NCBI RefSeq assembly: GCF_024807945.1
Contig: NZ_JANUFD010000008.1
Span: forward strand, 248,001-312,000
Direction: 5' to 3'
Length of the DNA: 64,000 nucleotides
Source: Pseudomonas sp. JUb42
GTDB lineage: Bacteria > Pseudomonadota > Gammaproteobacteria > Pseudomonadales > Pseudomonadaceae
Under the pieces are notes generated by a model that saw only the letters and a program-made list of their open reading frames with translations, searched no databases and had not been told where the DNA came from. The position numbers and the translations under genes are program-made. Below are positions 34,273 to 43,135 of the stretch, in pieces. The first letter of the stretch is position 1; each line of letters opens with the position of its first letter.

Positions 34273-34761
34273 TTATGCCTGGGTAGCGTACTTGGCCAGG
34301 GTCGGATCGTTCTTCAGTACGTTGAGCGTATTGGTGTGAACGTCTTCAGCCGTGTCGTCAGCCTTGCTGAAGATCTGGGTGAAGTGTTCGTGGGTGACAG
34401 CGGCGAAGTGCGCACGGTCTTCCGGTGCAACGCCCAGGACGACGGCGTAGGTGGTCAGGGCTTCGCCCTTGCCTACGGCCATGTCTTTGGAAAGCTCGTC
34501 CATCATGCCGTTCATGGCAATCCAGGACTTGCCGCCATAGGTCAGTGCGCTGTTGGTGGAGCAGCCGTTGGTGCCCGAGGTCATGCCGAAAGTGGCGTTA
34601 CCCGAGGTGCCGTTGGTGGTCGATGCGAGGAAATGTGCCGGTGTGCCGCGTTGGCCTTCGAACAGCATGTTGCCCCAGCCGCAATCCGGGCCGCCTGGCG
34701 CCTGGGCCATGGCATTGAGGGAAACAGCGGTAAAGAGCGTACCCAGAAGAATCCGTTTCAT
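34273..34761 (-). CDS. DUF3015-family periplasmic protein
   Basis: 162 residues with a signal peptide cut at about residue 19 (AVSLNAMA|QAPGG). The family features are the PDCGWGNMLFEGQRG start of the mature protein and a second Cys (TNGCSTNSAL) that may pair with the first. It is the first gene of a leftward unit with the DUF4105 protein (62-base gap) and a lipoprotein. Function unknown. The promoter region holds a perfect 16-base palindrome. Confidence 0.9.
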   Translation of the reverse strand: MKRILLGTLFTAVSLNAMAQAPGGPDCGWGNMLFEGQRGTPAHFLASTTNGTSGNATFGMTSGTNGCSTNSALTYGGKSWIAMNGMMDELSKDMAVGKGEALTTYAVVLGVAPEDRAHFAAVTHEHFTQIFSKADDTAEDVHTNTLNVLKNDPTLAKYATQA

Positions 34762-34798
34762 AGCGTTATTCTCTATTTATGTTCAACCAAGGGAGGTT

Positions 34799-34814
34799 TT
34801 CGTATCGATACGAA
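34799..34814. promoter_or_regulatory. Perfect 16-bp palindrome upstream of the DUF3015 operon
   Basis: TTCGTATCGATACGAA is an exact dyad, centred about 45 bases before the DUF3015 start codon on the opposite strand. Position and symmetry suggest an operator for a dimeric repressor or activator. No known Pseudomonas regulator motif was recognised with certainty. Confidence 0.55.
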
Positions 34815-35024
34815 TGGGTTTATCGACCACCCGCGCAAGTTGGAGTTTAGGCCGTCGCCAAGGGTTCCGTGATCTATTGCAAATTGTTGACGGCAGTGCG
34901 TGTCGGTCCACACTTATTGGTTGAATGAGGTGCGTTGAAATCCATGGGATTTTTCCTGCCTTGCAAGTCACGCGCAGCGAGCGCCAGAATGCGCCAACTG
35001 CCCCGCCTGATTTAAGGATGTCCG

Positions 35025-37490
35025 ATGCCCGATCCTGTTGCTGCCAGCCTGCGTATTGCGCCTGAAGCGCTGACCCGCCCTTTTTCCGCTGAACAGTTCA
35101 GCTTCACGACGACCAATGATCTGGAACCCTTTCGTGGCGTGCTCGGCCAGGAGCGAGCCGTAGAAGCCCTGCAATTCGGCGTGGCCATGCCGCGTCCCGG
35201 TTACAACGTGTTTGTCATGGGCGAGCCCGGCACTGGCCGGTTCTCCTTCGTCAAACGCTACCTCAAGGCCGAAGGCAAGCGCATGCAGACGCCTTCGGAC
35301 TGGGTCTACGTCAACCATTTTGACGAGCCCCGCGAACCCCGCGCCCTGGAACTGCCTCCGGGCAGCGCCGCCGCTTTTATTACCGATATCGGTGGCTTGA
35401 TCGACAACCTGCTGTCGACTTTTCCGGCAGTGTTCGAGCACCCGTCCTACCAGCAGAAGAAAAGCGGCATCGATCGCGCCTTCAACCAGCGCTACGACCG
35501 TGCTCTTGATGTGATCGAGCGTCTGGCGCTGGAAAAAGACATCGCCCTGTATCGCGATAACACCAACATTGCGTTCACCCCGATGGCTGAAGGCAAGGCG
35601 CTGGACGAGGCGGAATTCGCCCAGTTGCCGGAAGCCGACCGCGAGCGTTTCCATGACGATATCGCCGGTCTGGAAGAGCGCCTCAACGAAGAATTGGCCA
35701 GTCTGCCGCAGTGGAAGCGTGAATCCAGCAACCAGCTGCGTCAGCTCAACGAAGAAACCATCACCCTGGCCTTGCAGCCACTGCTGGCGCCTTTGTCGGA
35801 AAAGTACGCGGAAAATGCTGCTGTCTGCGCCTATCTCCAGGCCATGCAGGTCTATCTGCTGAAAACCGTAGTCGAGCAACTGGTCGACGACAGCAAGACT
35901 GACGCCCAGGCGCGCAAGCTGCTGGAGGAGCAGTACTGCCCGAGCCTGGTGGTTGGCCATGGGGCCAATGGTGGGGCGCCGGTGGTATTCGAGCCGCACC
36001 CGACCTACGACAACCTGTTTGGCCGCATCGAGTACAGCACCGATCAGGGCGCGCTCTACACCACTTACCGGCAGTTGCGCCCAGGCGCCCTGCACCGCGC
36101 CAACGGCGGTTTCCTGGTACTGGAAGCGGAGAAGATGCTCAGCGAACCGTTCGTCTGGGATGCGCTCAAGCGCGCCCTGCAATCGCGCAAGCTGAAAATG
36201 GAGTCGCCACTGGGGGAGCTGGGCCGTCTGGCGACCGTAACGCTGACGCCGCAAGTCATTCCGTTACAGGTCAAGGTCATCATTATTGGTGCCCGTTCCC
36301 TGTACTACACCCTGCAAGACCTGGATCCGGACTTCCAGGAGATGTTCCGCGTGCTGGTGGACTTCGACGAAGACATTCCCATGGTCGACGAAAGCCTGGA
36401 GCAGTTCGCCCAGCTGATGAAGACCCGCACTTCGGAAGAGGGCATGGCGCCCCTGACTGCCGATGCGGTGGCGCGTCTGGCGACCTACAGTGCGCGTCTG
36501 GCCGAGCATCAGGGGCGGCTCTCGGCGCGTATCGGTGATCTGTTCCAACTGGTCAGCGAGGCTGATTTCATTCGCCAGCTGGCCAACGACGAACAGACCG
36601 ATGTCGGCCATATAGAGCGGGCACTGAAGGCCAAGGCCACCCGTACCGGGCGGGTTTCGGCGCGGATTCTCGACGATATGCTGGCCGGGATCATCCTGAT
36701 CGACACCGATGGCGCGGCCGTGGGCAAGTGCAACGGCCTGACCGTGCTGGAAGTCGGTGATTCGGCCTTTGGCGTGCCGGCGCGGATTTCCGCGACCGTC
36801 TATCCCGGTGGCAGCGGCATCGTCGACATTGAGCGTGAGGTTAACCTCGGTCAGCCGATTCACTCCAAGGGCGTGATGATCCTCACCGGTTATCTGGGCA
36901 GCCGTTACGCTCAGGAATTCCCTCTGGCGATCTCGGCCAGTATTGCCCTGGAGCAGTCCTACGGTTATGTGGATGGCGACAGTGCATCCCTGGGCGAGGC
37001 TTGCACGCTGATTTCGGCTCTGTCGAAAACCCCGCTCAAGCAGTGCTTTGCCATTACCGGTTCGATCAACCAGTTCGGCGAAGTGCAGGCAGTGGGTGGG
37101 GTCAACGAGAAGATCGAAGGCTTCTTCCGCTTGTGCGAGGCCCGTGGCCTGACCGGCGAGCAAGGCGCAATCATTCCGCAGGCCAACGTCGCTACCCTGA
37201 TGCTCGACGAGCGGGTGTTGCAGGCGGTACGTGCCGGGCAGTTCCACGTCTATGCGGTGCGCCAGGCTGACGAAGCCCTGAGCCTGTTGGTTGGCGAGCC
37301 TGCGGGTGCGCCGGACGAGAACGGCGAGTTCCCGGAAGGCAGCGTCAACGCTCGCGTGGTCGAGCGTCTGCGTGATATCGCCGAAATGCTCAGCGATGAA
37401 GAACTCAAGGAAGAACTGGAGAAGGAAGCCGTTCAGGCCCAGGGTGAAGTGGCGGTAGCCTCCAAACTCAAGGCTCGTCGTCGGCGCTGA
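35025..37490 (+). CDS. Lon-like ATP-dependent protease (LonB/PF13654 type)
   Basis: 821 residues. N-terminal AAA-type domain with an altered Walker A, GEPGTGRFS: the usual lysine is R72. The C-terminal Lon-type serine protease domain carries the dyad S653 (GDSASLGE) and K696 (NEKIEGFF), 43 residues apart as in E. coli Lon. A long helical insert (about 130-300) splits the ATPase, typical for this family. It is the relative of P. aeruginosa PA4576 and of stress protease AsrA. AAGGATG precedes the ATG closely; a start at 35018 is out of frame. Confidence 0.88.
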   Translation: MPDPVAASLRIAPEALTRPFSAEQFSFTTTNDLEPFRGVLGQERAVEALQFGVAMPRPGYNVFVMGEPGTGRFSFVKRYLKAEGKRMQTPSDWVYVNHFDEPREPRALELPPGSAAAFITDIGGLIDNLLSTFPAVFEHPSYQQKKSGIDRAFNQRYDRALDVIERLALEKDIALYRDNTNIAFTPMAEGKALDEAEFAQLPEADRERFHDDIAGLEERLNEELASLPQWKRESSNQLRQLNEETITLALQPLLAPLSEKYAENAAVCAYLQAMQVYLLKTVVEQLVDDSKTDAQARKLLEEQYCPSLVVGHGANGGAPVVFEPHPTYDNLFGRIEYSTDQGALYTTYRQLRPGALHRANGGFLVLEAEKMLSEPFVWDALKRALQSRKLKMESPLGELGRLATVTLTPQVIPLQVKVIIIGARSLYYTLQDLDPDFQEMFRVLVDFDEDIPMVDESLEQFAQLMKTRTSEEGMAPLTADAVARLATYSARLAEHQGRLSARIGDLFQLVSEADFIRQLANDEQTDVGHIERALKAKATRTGRVSARILDDMLAGIILIDTDGAAVGKCNGLTVLEVGDSAFGVPARISATVYPGGSGIVDIEREVNLGQPIHSKGVMILTGYLGSRYAQEFPLAISASIALEQSYGYVDGDSASLGEACTLISALSKTPLKQCFAITGSINQFGEVQAVGGVNEKIEGFFRLCEARGLTGEQGAIIPQANVATLMLDERVLQAVRAGQFHVYAVRQADEALSLLVGEPAGAPDENGEFPEGSVNARVVERLRDIAEMLSDEELKEELEKEAVQAQGEVAVASKLKARRRR

Positions 37491-37665
37491 CCCGCTCGGG
37501 AGTACAGGCACCGTCGTGGGGCAAGCCCCGGCGGTGCCATTCATCCGCTGCACTTTGGGTTTTGCGTTTTTCTTCTATTCTGTCTGCTACCACAGTGGTC
37601 AAAAGGATTGACGCACCGCTCCAGCAGGACGGAGGGTGAATACTGTATTCATCGAGGAGCTCGCC

Positions 37666-37995
37666 ATGACGCGCAGTCTCTGTCTTACCCGTCAATGCCT
37701 GGGGCTGATCACCCGCATTGAATGTGCGATTCGCCCCCTCTCTGGCGACAACGGCATGTGGACCTTGCTGTTTGCGGCTGGCATGGCAGGGGAGCAGCCT
37801 TCCGCGATCAAGACGCAAGGCCCTTTTGATGGCGAACCCGCTGCAGAGTCCGTGCTCTGCGCGATTGCCGAAAGTCTTTCAATGCATGGTTATCAACAAG
37901 CGCCGGATGTACCAATCTGGAGTCTGCACCTGCAAGGTGAGTTGCGCAGGCTCAATGGTGAGCGGTCACGGGTGCAGCGCTCGTCCCTGTATTGA
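37666..37995 (+). CDS. Conserved hypothetical Pseudomonas protein
   Basis: 109 residues from the ATG with GAGGAG eight bases upstream; an in-frame start at 37636 has no site. No signal peptide or membrane helix. The sequence has CLTRQCLGLITRIECAIRPL at the start and a C-terminal IWSLHLQGELRRLNGERSR. It sits where P. aeruginosa has PA4575, between the Lon-like protease and the YqhA-like gene. Function unknown. Confidence 0.75.
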   Translation: MTRSLCLTRQCLGLITRIECAIRPLSGDNGMWTLLFAAGMAGEQPSAIKTQGPFDGEPAAESVLCAIAESLSMHGYQQAPDVPIWSLHLQGELRRLNGERSRVQRSSLY

Positions 37996-38015
37996 TCTGT
38001 CACCTGTGAAGGCTA

Positions 38016-38106
38016 TGTGGGACCGGCTTTAGCCGGGAAGGCGTCGTATTGCTCGTAGAGGTGCAGGGCATTCAAAGGCCTTTTCCCGGCTAAAGCCGGT
38101 CCCACA
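38016..38106. repeat. REP-type inverted repeat (GTGGGACCGG family)
   Basis: TGTGGGACCGGCTTTAGCC and GGCTAAAGCCGGTCCCACA are perfect 19-base complements around GGGAAGG...CCTTTTCCC and a loop. Best-preserved copy of the family seen at 6338. Confidence 0.9.
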
Positions 38107-38175
38107 AGTATTGCAATTCAGAACGTAAATTACGGCTGGTATACTCACGCGCAATTTCCTCACGTGTGAGTTTCA

Positions 38176-38664
38176 ATGGAACGCTTTCTCGAAAACGCGA
38201 TGTACGCCTCGCGCTGGCTGCTGGCCCCCATCTACTTCGGCTTGTCCCTGGGCCTGCTGGCATTGATGCTGAAGTTCTTTCAGGAAGTATTTCACGTCCT
38301 GCCCAACATCTTCTCCATGGCCGAGTCGGACCTGATCCTGGTGCTACTGTCCATGGTCGACATGTCCCTGGTCGGTGGCCTGTTGGTCATGGTGATGATG
38401 TCCGGCTACGAAAACTTTGTGTCCCAGCTGGATATCGATGAGCACAAGGAAAAGCTCAGCTGGCTGGGCAAGATGGACTCGTCTTCGCTGAAGATGAAGG
38501 TCGCCGCTTCAATCGTGGCTATCTCGTCGATCCACCTGCTGCGGGTGTTCATGGACGCGCGCAACATCGAGACACAGTATTTGATGTGGTACGTGATCAT
38601 TCACATGACCTTCGTGATCTCGGCCGTGCTCATGGGCGTGCTGGACAAACTGACCAAGCATTGA
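38176..38664 (+). CDS. YqhA-family inner-membrane protein
   Basis: 162 residues with three to four membrane helices (LLAPIYFGLSLGLLALML, LILVLLSMVDMSLVGGLLVM, VAASIVAISSIHLLRVF, VIIHMTFVISAVLMGVL). The conserved SWLGKMDSSSLKMKVAASIV of the UPF0114/YqhA family is intact. Function unknown. Position matches P. aeruginosa PA4574. Confidence 0.93.
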   Translation: MERFLENAMYASRWLLAPIYFGLSLGLLALMLKFFQEVFHVLPNIFSMAESDLILVLLSMVDMSLVGGLLVMVMMSGYENFVSQLDIDEHKEKLSWLGKMDSSSLKMKVAASIVAISSIHLLRVFMDARNIETQYLMWYVIIHMTFVISAVLMGVLDKLTKH

Positions 38665-38757
38665 TTGCGCAGCATCATGTGCTAGGCTGCTCGCCCTTTT
38701 GTTTGGGGCGCTTGCGGGCAATGTGCCAGACGAGCGCTCCCTATGCGGAGCAGTGTT

Positions 38758-39375
38758 ATGTCCGAAGTCAATCTGTCCACCGACGAAACCCGCGTCAGCT
38801 ACGGTATCGGCCGTCAGCTGGGTGATCAACTGCGTGACAACCCGCCACCGGGTGTCAATCTGGAAGCGATCCTGGCTGGCCTGACCGATGCATTCGGTGG
38901 CGAGCCAAGCCGCGTCAGCCCGGAAGCCATGTCCGCCAGCTTCAAGGTCATCCGCGAAATCATGCAGGCCGAAGCTGCAGTCAAGGCTGAAGCCGCTGCT
39001 GGCGCCGGTCTGGCTTACCTGGCCGAGAACGGCAAGCGCGAAGGCGTGACCACTCTGGCCTCGGGTCTGCAATTTGAAGTACTGACCGCTGGTGAAGGCG
39101 CCAAGCCATCCCGCGAAGACCAGGTGCGCACCCACTACCACGGCACCCTGATCGACGGCACCGTGTTCGACAGCTCCTACGAGCGTGGCGAGCCTGCTGA
39201 ATTTCCGGTCGGTGGCGTGATCGCCGGCTGGACCGAAGCGCTGCAACTGATGAACGCCGGTAGTAAATGGCGTCTGCACGTACCGAGCGAGCTGGCTTAC
39301 GGCGCTCAAGGCGTGGGCAGCATTCCACCGCACAGCGTGCTGGTGTTTGATGTCGAGTTGCTGGACGTTCTGTAA
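38758..39375 (+). CDS. fklB: FKBP-type peptidyl-prolyl isomerase FklB
   Basis: 205 residues from the ATG at 38758. The N-terminal dimerisation domain is helical (SYGIGRQLGDQL, AEAAVKAEAAAG), the C-terminal FKBP domain carries HYHGTLIDGTVFDSSYERG and AYGAQGVGSIPPHSVLVFDVELL. No signal peptide is seen, so FklB (cytoplasmic or periplasm-adjacent) rather than FkpA. It folds proteins by proline cis-trans isomerisation. Confidence 0.93.
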   Translation: MSEVNLSTDETRVSYGIGRQLGDQLRDNPPPGVNLEAILAGLTDAFGGEPSRVSPEAMSASFKVIREIMQAEAAVKAEAAAGAGLAYLAENGKREGVTTLASGLQFEVLTAGEGAKPSREDQVRTHYHGTLIDGTVFDSSYERGEPAEFPVGGVIAGWTEALQLMNAGSKWRLHVPSELAYGAQGVGSIPPHSVLVFDVELLDVL

Positions 39376-39453
39376 GTAACCTCTGCTCGACGCTCTGCCA
39401 CTGCCGGACGAATTATCGTTCGGCAGTGGGCGGGGTGGGTTTTACGGCCATGT

Positions 39454-39696
39454 TCAATGCAACTCGATGGTCGGGCGCAAGGCTCTGGCATAGCAGAACA
39501 GGAACAGGTTTCGCACCATCTCTTTGAGAATCACCGGTTCGCACGAACTCAGGCTGTCGACATCCAGGTCGCCCTGATCACGCAGCTCATCCAACGCTTC
39601 TTCTTCCAGCACTGCACAGACTTGTCCGGTTTCCCGATGGAGGATTCGCAGGTAAGGGTGCGGGCGATCCAGCCAGGCATCAATCAGATAGGTCAT
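39454..39696 (-). CDS. Conserved small hypothetical protein (PA4570-like)
   Basis: 80 residues, acidic, no signal peptide. Sequence YLIDAWLDRPHPYLRILHRETG then a helical acidic middle and EMVRNLFLFCYARAL. Position between fklB and ispB and the size match PA4570 of P. aeruginosa. A GGAGATGAGA ribosome region precedes the ATG. The 158 bases to ispB include AT-rich DNA that probably carries its promoter. Confidence 0.75.
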   Translation of the reverse strand: MTYLIDAWLDRPHPYLRILHRETGQVCAVLEEEALDELRDQGDLDVDSLSSCEPVILKEMVRNLFLFCYARALRPTIELH

Positions 39697-39854
39697 GTCT
39701 CATCTCCTTGTTTGAGGGTTTAATGAGAATAGTTCCTATCAATCCAATCGCAAAGTTCTATTTGAGATTAATTCGCATTTTGTTACGAGCGGTTGATGTG
39801 GGGCAATAAAAAGCCCGTCACATGGACGGGCTCTTGTGCGGCATTGATCGTGGA

Positions 39855-40823
39855 TCAGTGCGTACGGGCGACCGCGAACTCGCTCAGTTCGACCAGGGCA
39901 TCGCGGTATTCGCTTGGCGGCAGGGCCTCCAGGCAAGCGATGGCACGGCTGGCGTAGTCGCGAGCCAGCTGCGCGGTGTAATCCAGCGCACCAGCGGCCT
40001 CGACTGCATTGCGGATGCTTTCCAGGTCTTCCAGGCCACCTTTCTGAATGGCTTGACGCACCAGAGCAGCTTGTTCCGGGGTGCCTTCGCGCATGGTGTA
40101 GATCAGCGGCAGGGTCGGCTTGCCTTCGGCCAGGTCGTCACCGACGTTCTTGCCCAGGGTCTCGGCATCACCGCGATAGTCGAGCAGGTCGTCGACCAGT
40201 TGGAAAGCCACGCCCAGGTGGTCGCCAAAGGTGCGCAGGGCTTCGGTCTGCTCAGGCGAGGCCTGGGCCAGGGCGGCGGCGCTGTGGGTCGAGGCTTCGA
40301 AGAGCATCGCAGTCTTGCCGCGAATGACTTCCATATAGGTTTCTTCGGTGGTGCTGGCGTCGCGCACTTTCGACAATTGCAGCACTTCGCCTTCAGCGAT
40401 CACGCGGGTGGCCTTGGAGAGGATCTTCATGACCGGCATGGAGCCCAGTTCGACCATCATCTCGAAGGAGCGCGAATAGAGGAAGTCACCGACCAGTACG
40501 CTGGGCGCGTTGCCCCACAGGGCATTGGCGGTGGAGCGACCGCGACGCATGCCGGACATGTCGACCACGTCGTCATGCAGCAGGGTGGCGGTGTGCAGGA
40601 ATTCGATGGTAGCAGCCAGCAGGCGCAGGTCATCGCCTTCGCGACCCAGGGCTTTGCCGCACAGGAGCACCAGCAGCGGGCGCAGGCGTTTGCCGCCGGC
40701 CGAAGTGATGTAGTCGCCGATTTTCGAGACCAGCGGTACCCGCGACGTCAGCTGCTTCTTGATGATCAGGTCGACGGCGCTAAAATCGTCCGCCACCGCG
40801 CGGTAGAAGGCTTGGGGTTGCAT
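39855..40823 (-). CDS. ispB: Octaprenyl (polyprenyl) diphosphate synthase
   Basis: 322 residues. Trans-prenyltransferase that builds the ubiquinone side chain. First Asp-rich motif HDDVVD (D84, D85, D88), second motif QLVDDLLDY, and GGKRLRPLLVLLC around residue 43. Diverges from rplU, as in most gamma-proteobacteria. Confidence 0.96.
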   Translation of the reverse strand: MQPQAFYRAVADDFSAVDLIIKKQLTSRVPLVSKIGDYITSAGGKRLRPLLVLLCGKALGREGDDLRLLAATIEFLHTATLLHDDVVDMSGMRRGRSTANALWGNAPSVLVGDFLYSRSFEMMVELGSMPVMKILSKATRVIAEGEVLQLSKVRDASTTEETYMEVIRGKTAMLFEASTHSAAALAQASPEQTEALRTFGDHLGVAFQLVDDLLDYRGDAETLGKNVGDDLAEGKPTLPLIYTMREGTPEQAALVRQAIQKGGLEDLESIRNAVEAAGALDYTAQLARDYASRAIACLEALPPSEYRDALVELSEFAVARTH

Positions 40824-40902
40824 CAGCGACAGGTGCTCCAGAATGGTTGCGCCGCATGCTAGGTCGCGGGTCAGAGCGTGTCAAGGTATGACAGAGTCGC
40901 TA

Positions 40903-40931
40903 TTGCAAGGCGTTGCAGCCTTGCGTACAAT
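40903..40931 (+). promoter_or_regulatory. Sigma-70 promoter for rplU-rpmA
   Basis: -35 TTGCAA, 17-base spacer, -10 TACAAT. Transcription from it would leave a leader of about 127 nt before the rplU start codon, long enough for folded regulatory RNA. Confidence 0.75.
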
Positions 40932-41064
40932 CGCGCACCCTAACTTTCCTGGGCAGCACCTGCCTTACGCAATTGCTAGCGGGCCGTTCCAGCCCCATGC
41001 AGCCATGCCAGCCGATACTCTACTTATAAAGAGCTGGGTGAGCAGGATTTTCGGAGATATACCC

Positions 41065-41376
41065 ATGTACGCAGTAATTGTTACCGGTGGCAAGCAGTAC
41101 AAAGTCGCCCCAGGTGAATACCTGAAAATCGAAAAACTGGAAGTCGCCACTGGCGAATCCGTGACTTTTGACCGTGTGTTGCTCGTTGCTGATGGCGACG
41201 CAGTCAACATCGGTGCTCCAGTTGTTGCTGGCGCTACCGTCGTGGCTGAAGTGATCTCCCAAGGTCGCCACGATAAAGTCCGCATCATCAAGTTTCGTCG
41301 TCGTAAGCACCACATGAAGCGTATGGGCCACCGCCAGTGGTTCACCGAGATCAAAATCACCGGTATCCAGGCCTGA
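41065..41376 (+). CDS. rplU: 50S ribosomal protein L21
   Basis: 103 residues, exactly the family length, with MYAVIVTGGKQYKV at the start and the RRRKHHMKRMGHRQWFTEIKI C-terminal block. It binds domain V-proximal 23S rRNA in the large subunit. CGGAGATAT precedes the ATG; in-frame codons upstream (from 40843) are not part of the protein. Co-transcribed with rpmA. Confidence 0.98.
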   Translation: MYAVIVTGGKQYKVAPGEYLKIEKLEVATGESVTFDRVLLVADGDAVNIGAPVVAGATVVAEVISQGRHDKVRIIKFRRRKHHMKRMGHRQWFTEIKITGIQA

Positions 41377-41412
41377 ATTTCAGCCTGATACCCTAATAGG
41401 AGTATTGAACTC

Positions 41413-41685
41413 ATGGCACACAAAAAAGCTGGTGGTAGTACCCGTAACGGTCGCGACTCAGAAGCCAAGCGCCTTGGCGTGAAGATGTACGGCGGTCAGA
41501 CCATCATCCCGGGCAACATCATCGTGCGTCAGCGCGGTACCCAATTCCACGCTGGCTACGGCGTTGGCATGGGCAAGGATCACACCCTGTTCGCGAAAGT
41601 GGAAGGCGTGATCAAGTTCCAGGTTAAAGGCGCCTTCGGTCGCCGCTACGTGAGCATCGTGCCAGCGACTGAAGTCGCAGCATAA
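41413..41685 (+). CDS. rpmA: 50S ribosomal protein L27
   Basis: 90 residues starting MAHKKAGGSTRNGRDSEAKR, the lysine-rich flexible N-terminus that reaches the peptidyl-transferase centre. The protein needs no N-terminal propeptide cleavage. TAGGAG precedes the ATG, and the gene follows rplU by 36 bases. Confidence 0.98.
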   Translation: MAHKKAGGSTRNGRDSEAKRLGVKMYGGQTIIPGNIIVRQRGTQFHAGYGVGMGKDHTLFAKVEGVIKFQVKGAFGRRYVSIVPATEVAA

Positions 41686-41698
41686 TCTCGCTTAGCTG

Positions 41699-41730
41699 GA
41701 AAAGCCCTGTCTCGCGACGGGGCTTTTTCG
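41699..41730 (+). terminator. Rho-independent terminator after rpmA
   Basis: AAAAGCCC-TGTC, loop, GACG-GGGCTTTTT: a GC-rich stem with one bulge followed by a T-run. It ends the rplU-rpmA transcript 14 bases after the stop. Confidence 0.9.
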
Positions 41731-41749
41731 TTTTTAGAAGTCGGTGAGT

Positions 41750-41840
41750 CTCTTGCAAAGCTGTTTGTGCGAGCTGTTGTGATGGTTCTTCTGGAATCGC
41801 TGGTTTTTGATCGGTCTCGCAACGCTCATCTTTGCAAGAG
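41750..41840 (+). promoter_or_regulatory. Inverted repeat CTCTTGCAAAG/CTTTGCAAGAG in the obg leader
   Basis: Two exact 11-base complements at 41750-41760 and 41830-41840, 69 bases apart, between the rpmA terminator and obg. As RNA they could form a closing stem of the leader 52 bases before the start codon; as DNA they could be paired protein sites. Confidence 0.5.
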
Positions 41841-41892
41841 CCTTATGTGTTCAGTGTTGTTCTGCTCGCCGTAATGGCGGGAGGCGTGTGTT

Positions 41893-43116
41893 ATGAAGTT
41901 TGTTGATGAAGTTTCCATTCGAGTGAAGGCCGGTGACGGCGGCAACGGTTGCATGAGCTTCCGTCGCGAAAAATTCATCGAAAACGGTGGTCCCAACGGT
42001 GGTGATGGTGGTGATGGCGGCTCGATCTATATGGTCGCCGACGAAAACCTCAATACCCTGGTTGACTACCGCTATACCCGTCACTTTGATGCCGAACGCG
42101 GTTCCAATGGCGGCAGCACTGACTGCACCGGGCGCAAGGGTGAGGATCTGGAGTTGCGCGTGCCGGTCGGTACTACCGTTATCGATGCGGGCACCCAGGA
42201 AATCATCGGCGACCTGACCAAGGCCGGTCAGCGCCTGTTGGTGGCTCATGGTGGCTGGCATGGTCTGGGTAACACCCGTTTCAAATCCAGTACCAACCGC
42301 GCGCCACGCCAGACCACTCCAGGCAAGCCGGGCGATCAGCGTGACCTGAAGCTGGAATTGAAGGTATTGGCTGACGTCGGCCTGCTCGGTTTGCCGAATG
42401 CCGGCAAAAGTACCTTTATCCGCTCGGTTTCCGCTGCCAAGCCGAAAGTGGCTGATTACCCGTTCACTACCCTGGTGCCGAACCTGGGTGTGGTCAGTGT
42501 CGATCGTTGGAAAAGCTTCGTCATTGCCGATATCCCGGGGCTGATTGAAGGTGCTTCCGATGGTGCTGGCCTGGGCATACGCTTCCTCAAGCATTTGGCG
42601 CGTACCCGTCTGTTGCTGCACCTCGTCGACATGGCGCCGCTGGACGAAAGCAGTGCGCCGGACGCCGCTGAAGTCATCGTCAACGAGCTGATCCGCTTCA
42701 GTCCGTCTCTGGCCGAGCGTGATCGCTGGCTGGTGCTGAACAAGTGCGATCAGATCCTTGAAGAAGAGCACGAAGAGCGCAAGCAGGAGATCATCGAGCG
42801 TCTGAACTGGACCGGTCCGGTCTACGTGATCTCGGCCATCGCCAAAGAAGGCACCGAGCAGCTCAGCCGCGACATCATGCGCTACCTAGAAGATCGTCTT
42901 GATCGCCTGACCAACGACCCGGCCTACGCCGAAGAGCTGGCAGACCTCGATCAGCGCATCGAAGACGAAGCCCGCGCCCAGTTGCAGGCGCTGGATGATC
43001 AGCGTGCCCTGCGTCGCAGCGGCGTGAAGAGCGTCCACGATATCGGCGACGATGATTGGGACGAAGAAGATGTGGATGATGAAGACGGTCCGGAAATCAT
43101 TTACGTCCGTGATTGA
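41893..43116 (+). CDS. obg: Obg/CgtA ribosome-associated GTPase
   Basis: 407 residues. Glycine-rich Obg fold (residues 1-158, e.g. VKAGDGGNGCMSFRREKF and GGDGGDGGSI), GTPase domain with G1 GLPNAGKST, G3 DIPGLIEGA and NKCD, and an acidic C-terminal tail (DDDWDEEDVDDEDG). Works in large-subunit assembly and growth control. Encoded behind rplU-rpmA as usual. Confidence 0.98.
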   Translation: MKFVDEVSIRVKAGDGGNGCMSFRREKFIENGGPNGGDGGDGGSIYMVADENLNTLVDYRYTRHFDAERGSNGGSTDCTGRKGEDLELRVPVGTTVIDAGTQEIIGDLTKAGQRLLVAHGGWHGLGNTRFKSSTNRAPRQTTPGKPGDQRDLKLELKVLADVGLLGLPNAGKSTFIRSVSAAKPKVADYPFTTLVPNLGVVSVDRWKSFVIADIPGLIEGASDGAGLGIRFLKHLARTRLLLHLVDMAPLDESSAPDAAEVIVNELIRFSPSLAERDRWLVLNKCDQILEEEHEERKQEIIERLNWTGPVYVISAIAKEGTEQLSRDIMRYLEDRLDRLTNDPAYAEELADLDQRIEDEARAQLQALDDQRALRRSGVKSVHDIGDDDWDEEDVDDEDGPEIIYVRD

Positions 43117-43135
43117 TTGAGTGCAGTAAACTAAG

